From an uncultured Ignavibacteria bacterium (GTDB taxonomy: Bacteria; Bacteroidota; Ignavibacteria; SZUA-365), in contig CAJXVM010000035.1 in the NCBI GenBank assembly GCA_913061095.1, positions 1-33,665 of the forward strand: a stretch of DNA of 33,665 bases, read 5' to 3'. Below the pieces are notes generated by a model that saw only the letters and a list, made by a program, of their open reading frames with translations, did not search any database and had not been told where the DNA came from. This document shows, in pieces, positions 30,016-33,665 of the stretch (the stretch's first letter is position 1; the number at the start of each line of letters is the position of its first letter). The position numbers and the translations under genes were made by a program.

Positions 30016-33000
30016 ATGAAGAAAGCCCTAACTTTTCTGTCCGTCTTTGCGATCGCGCTCGTTTTCGGTTCCAGCGCGAACGCACAGATCCGTACAGTGA
30101 AAGGCGACTTCTTCAACATCGTGCGCACGATCGAGCAGACGGCCGACTCCGTGACTTTTGTTGCGGACACGCTGACTCTTGCCGACAGTGGTGGCGGTGT
30201 GAGCAACTTCAACACCGGTGACTCCGTCGCGGTGTTCTTTGTTCAGAACCGCTTCAAGATCGTCAACAACATGCTTACGCAGTCGTTGTTCGATTACATT
30301 CGTGTGCGCGTGGCTTCGGCCAGCACCGGGATGACACTTGCCCGTCAGGCATATGACGGTGTCATCACCAACACCCTTCTGCCTCCGACGCAGACGGACC
30401 CGGCTGCTGCAGGCCGAGACGTGGGTCTTCGCCCCGTCTACCGCCAGGTTGAAGACATCGCTTCTTCCAGCCCCTTCAACAGCGATCCGACGGCGCTTCG
30501 CCAGATGCTCACCTTCCGGGTTCAGAATCCGACGGCGGGCGGCGACGTCATTCAGATGCGCAACATTTTCTTCAAACCGAACATTAATAATCTGACTGGT
30601 CTGGCCGTTCCCCCGGACACGACCAAAGACACGCTTCGCGCGTACCTGCTCGATGGCAGCAGTGGCAACCCGCTGGCGTTTGGCAATGTGATTCCGAGTG
30701 GACAGGCATCTGGTGGTACTGACCTCGCAATCGTTCGACTGCTTCCGGGTACGACCCGCCTTCTCGTGTGGGTGAGTGACTCCGCACAGGCAGTTGATGC
30801 TGGTGAATATATTGGTTCCTTCGGTGATTATTCCCGCGGTCGTTACTTCCTCGGTGACGACGGTCTTCCGTTTGACGGGACGAACACGGCTCATCAGCTG
30901 TTCCGTCCGGGTCCGACGAGGACACTGGGCAGCACCACAGTGGAGAACCCCGATTACGGCATGATGATTGACGGTCTTCCGCCCGAGCGGAATCCGCTTC
31001 GTCTGTCGGAACTCTACCAGGCCCTCGCACCGGCAGGCTACACTGAAGCCGGCTGGTACGTTGCGCTGAACCCCAACCCCGTCTACGGTCTTATTCCGCC
31101 TTATCGCGCGGGTAAGTCCAATGTCACGGCCGAGGACTACCAGCCTGGTCTGGTCACCTCCGCGGTCGATACCCTGCGTTTCATTGACGCATACGGGAAC
31201 CGCACGTGGGACCGCATGACCCAGCCCAAGCTGAAGGCACTCGGTTACACGATCAACAACCCCGCCCCGGATGATCGTACGGTCTATCTGAAGGGTGTCT
31301 CCGCCGCTGACGACACACTGCGTCAGTTCGGTCAGCTCGTGTACCGCCGTCTGGCGTACACCCATGCCGATGTCGGCGCCAACCCGGGTGGTGTTGAAGA
31401 CTCCGTGCGTATCTACGCATGGGCCGATGTAGCCTACACGGATCCGGGCGGCATTCCGCGTACGCTGAGCGCCGTCGGTGATACCTCGGGCGGTTTCCCG
31501 CGCGAGTATATCGCCGGTCTGACCGGTAACACCTACCGTGCACAGGAAGCGTACCTTGACATGCAGGCCGGCGTGCCGAACAACGGCCGCACCAACGGTC
31601 CGCTCTGGTACCCCGACGCAATGGAAGGCAACCCGATGGGCTACCGCTTCCCGGTTGACCCGAACGGTATCGCCTCCCTGCCCCACACCGGTGTGAAGAT
31701 TGTCGTGCGCCCGAACATTCCGCGCGCCATCGACATCATGCCCACCGATCAGTGGAAGGGCACCGCAGACAACAACTACCTGCGTCTCGACATCCTCGTT
31801 GCCGACGGTTATGGCAACACCGTGGATGACAACGAGCGCTTCAAGTTCGAACTCTCGCCGTTCGGTCGTCTGACCAATGGCATCCGCTACCGTCTCAACG
31901 GTATTTTCGATTCGCTCGTCAATCCGATTTCGCCGATTCAGGTTACCGGTGGGAACATTGACTCGGGCCGCGTGTTTGTCGGTACCTCCAACATGGGCCG
32001 CAACAACCGCGTCTTCCGTGCCGCCTCCGGTAGCAACAACATCGGTCCGTATCGCATCCGTGTCCGTTCGAGCTACGCGTTCAACGATCGCGGCAACGAC
32101 GTGTCGGATCCCAACAAGAACGATCTGAATCCGGGCACCGGATTTGATCATGTCAACTTCATCCCCGACGGTTCGCCGAACAACAACTTCGGTATCTGGT
32201 TCGGTCCCGGCACCGGTTACAATGCCAACCTTGGCAAGAACATGGGCCAGACCACAGCCATGGACTCCACCGACGTTGTGTGGGATGGACAGAACTGGAC
32301 GTACTTCCAGGGCCGTCAGCCGCGCGTTGAGCTGGTGATCGGCCGTGACGAGGCGTTTGTCGTCGGTCGCGTCGGTAACTACCAGACGCCGGTCTTTGAC
32401 AAGCTGTATATCCGTCTGACCGACATCTTCGGCAACCCGATGGATATCGCCCCGTACTTCTACCCGAATGCCAACAAGGTATTCGTCGAGCTTCCCGACA
32501 ACCAGCAGTACTGGCCGGCCATTGCGGGCGCCAAGCGTTTCTACGCTTCCGTCTCCGCCAATGTCGCGCTCAGTGGTGCGAACGGTCGTGACAACCCCGA
32601 GGACGTGCTTGATCCGAACACGGGTCAGCTTCTCGAGGCCGAGCTCGTCAACGTCCAGGCCGGAAACGCCCTGCCGGGTATTCCGGGTGACATTCCTGCG
32701 CCGTACGCATACAACGCCGTGCGTTTCTTCATGCGTGCACCGCAGAACGTGACCAAGCTGAGCCTCGCCGGTACGGACATCGTCCGCCTGCGTGCGCATC
32801 TCCAGCTGCAGACGATTCCGGGCGTGGGTGACTTCTCCATCCAGTCCGCAATCGGCGAAGTCAGTGTTATTCCTGACGTCGCAAGCACCGTGGAAATCTT
32901 CAAGTCCACCGGCAAGCCGCAGGGTACGACCGTACCACTGGGCAACTGGGGTCCGGGAACGGTTGCAGACCGCACTGCCGATCTGTATCCGACCGGTACG

Positions 33001-33665
33001 CCGAGCAACGCCGCTGAGGCTGATGAATTCTACAAGGGATACTTCTTCCGTTCGACGGGCGCCGATGTGCCTCCTTCGACGGCAGCAGACTTCCCGTCCG
33101 TGTTCGAGCCGATGGGTTACTCGGACCAGGGTATCGGCAGTTTCCAGGCCAGCGACATCGATCTCGATCATGACGCGACCGCGCCGATTCCGATGGACAC
33201 TGTTGTGGTCTCCGAGCACAACAAGCAGGTCCGTGTCATCGCACGTCTTCTCGACAGGTTCCAGAACCCCATTGGCGGTCGTCTGGTGAAGTTCCATGTC
33301 GAGAGCGAGACCGTGCCCATCACTCCGCCGAAGACCCAGCTCCAGAGCACGACCCAGCGTGGTGGCTTTGGTGAGTTTGGTCAGGTCTTCATTACTGATG
33401 ATACGCTGAAGCGCACCACGATCGGTGACACCGCCCAGGCAGGCTGGGTCTCGGCATACTTCGTCTCCGGCCGCGTCGGCTGGCAGATCGTCCGTATCGC
33501 CATGACTCCTGACACCCTGGCGTTCGATCTCGTGCCGGGTCTCGGCAGCAACCTCGGTGAAGGTACCGCCGTCGGTCCGAGCAAGCGTGGTTTCGCTCCG
33601 CGCGTGATCATCCCGATTTACCAGAAGTCTGACACCACGGTTCGCGTGGAGATCTTCCCGTACAC
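30016..33665 (+). CDS. Very large secreted surface protein with Ig/invasin-like stretches (partial)
   Basis: The frame is open from the ATG at 30016 to the window end: 1216 residues, and the C-terminus is missing. GAGGAG lies 9 bases upstream. A standard signal peptide (MKKALTFLSVFAIALVFGSSANAQ) sends it across the inner membrane. The rest is rich in Asn, Gly, Pro and Asp, and beta-like. Recurrent phrases resemble the start of bacterial Ig/invasin (Big-type) domains: YLRLDILVADGYGNTV, LYIRLTDIFGNPM and VRVIARLLDRFQNPIGG. Cysteines are absent as far as I read. Arg and Gly codons lean to CGT and GGT, unlike the CGC/GGC of neighbours, suggesting high expression. It could be a surface-layer or adhesin-like protein exported by the type IX system; the sorting domain that would test this lies outside the window. 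Confidence 0.82.
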   Translation, partial: MKKALTFLSVFAIALVFGSSANAQIRTVKGDFFNIVRTIEQTADSVTFVADTLTLADSGGGVSNFNTGDSVAVFFVQNRFKIVNNMLTQSLFDYIRVRVASASTGMTLARQAYDGVITNTLLPPTQTDPAAAGRDVGLRPVYRQVEDIASSSPFNSDPTALRQMLTFRVQNPTAGGDVIQMRNIFFKPNINNLTGLAVPPDTTKDTLRAYLLDGSSGNPLAFGNVIPSGQASGGTDLAIVRLLPGTTRLLVWVSDSAQAVDAGEYIGSFGDYSRGRYFLGDDGLPFDGTNTAHQLFRPGPTRTLGSTTVENPDYGMMIDGLPPERNPLRLSELYQALAPAGYTEAGWYVALNPNPVYGLIPPYRAGKSNVTAEDYQPGLVTSAVDTLRFIDAYGNRTWDRMTQPKLKALGYTINNPAPDDRTVYLKGVSAADDTLRQFGQLVYRRLAYTHADVGANPGGVEDSVRIYAWADVAYTDPGGIPRTLSAVGDTSGGFPREYIAGLTGNTYRAQEAYLDMQAGVPNNGRTNGPLWYPDAMEGNPMGYRFPVDPNGIASLPHTGVKIVVRPNIPRAIDIMPTDQWKGTADNNYLRLDILVADGYGNTVDDNERFKFELSPFGRLTNGIRYRLNGIFDSLVNPISPIQVTGGNIDSGRVFVGTSNMGRNNRVFRAASGSNNIGPYRIRVRSSYAFNDRGNDVSDPNKNDLNPGTGFDHVNFIPDGSPNNNFGIWFGPGTGYNANLGKNMGQTTAMDSTDVVWDGQNWTYFQGRQPRVELVIGRDEAFVVGRVGNYQTPVFDKLYIRLTDIFGNPMDIAPYFYPNANKVFVELPDNQQYWPAIAGAKRFYASVSANVALSGANGRDNPEDVLDPNTGQLLEAELVNVQAGNALPGIPGDIPAPYAYNAVRFFMRAPQNVTKLSLAGTDIVRLRAHLQLQTIPGVGDFSIQSAIGEVSVIPDVASTVEIFKSTGKPQGTTVPLGNWGPGTVADRTADLYPTGTPSNAAEADEFYKGYFFRSTGADVPPSTAADFPSVFEPMGYSDQGIGSFQASDIDLDHDATAPIPMDTVVVSEHNKQVRVIARLLDRFQNPIGGRLVKFHVESETVPITPPKTQLQSTTQRGGFGEFGQVFITDDTLKRTTIGDTAQAGWVSAYFVSGRVGWQIVRIAMTPDTLAFDLVPGLGSNLGEGTAVGPSKRGFAPRVIIPIYQKSDTTVRVEIFPY

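Noticed and set aside
30028-33297. An 1089-codon open frame on the minus strand opposite the surface protein gene
   Set aside because: The plus-strand frame has a signal peptide, a Shine-Dalgarno and sensible domains. The antisense product has no recognisable motif, and its openness follows from the biased codon use of the real gene.
1-33665. tRNA, rRNA or replication origin
   Set aside because: No cloverleaf with CCA-type arms, rRNA-like stretch or DnaA-box cluster was found in the intergenic gaps by eye.

Overview
The window is a high-GC bacterial chromosome segment, apparently from the Bacteroidota/Chlorobiota (FCB) superphylum. The main evidence is a 2.5-kilo-residue SprA-type protein, the outer-membrane translocon of the type IX secretion system. 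Diderm LptF/LptG, LolA and lipoprotein genes support this. I cannot place it more precisely; a Chlorobiota, Ignavibacteriota or Kapaibacteriota-like lineage is a guess from the high GC and gene style.

Layout. Positions 1-5354 are read rightwards: a partial gene end, a membrane-anchored MutS-like ATPase, a YefM/YoeB-type toxin-antitoxin pair with its operator, and the ergothioneine genes egtB and egtD. Positions 5545-20401 are read leftwards (listed from the upstream end): sprA, ybaB, recR, a methyltransferase, two tandem lipoproteins, a repeat island, a 62-residue small protein with its own terminator, a DUF1232 membrane protein and a long recQ. From 20790 to the end everything is read rightwards: lptF-lptG, a QueD/6-pyruvoyl-tetrahydropterin synthase homologue, a small transaldolase, gcvT, ftsK, lolA, and a very large secreted surface protein that runs off the window end. 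egtD and recQ converge; sprA and lptF diverge.

Functionally most genes are core: lipopolysaccharide export (LptFG), lipoprotein transport (LolA), chromosome segregation (FtsK), recombination repair (RecR, RecQ, YbaB), one-carbon metabolism (GcvT) and secretion (SprA). The final gene, with a signal peptide and invasin/Ig-like stretches and codon use biased to CGT/GGT, looks like an abundant surface or S-layer-like protein and could be a secretion substrate.

The most unusual content is the repeat landscape. At least four copies of a palindromic element (starting GTCAYCCCGA, ending CGTATCGAGG or a variant) lie at 2790, 3577, 5414 and 5484. Each is preceded on its GTCA side by an array of 7-bp or 9-bp units. 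One copy sits in frame inside egtB with a heptamer array, where a change of one repeat unit would frameshift the catalytic domain. Two others form an inverted pair between egtD and recQ, and heptamer units supply the stop codons of both genes. A second family, a 20-bp hairpin CCACACGCTCACGCGTGTGG, occurs five times. No transposase, phage gene, CRISPR array, rRNA or tRNA was seen.
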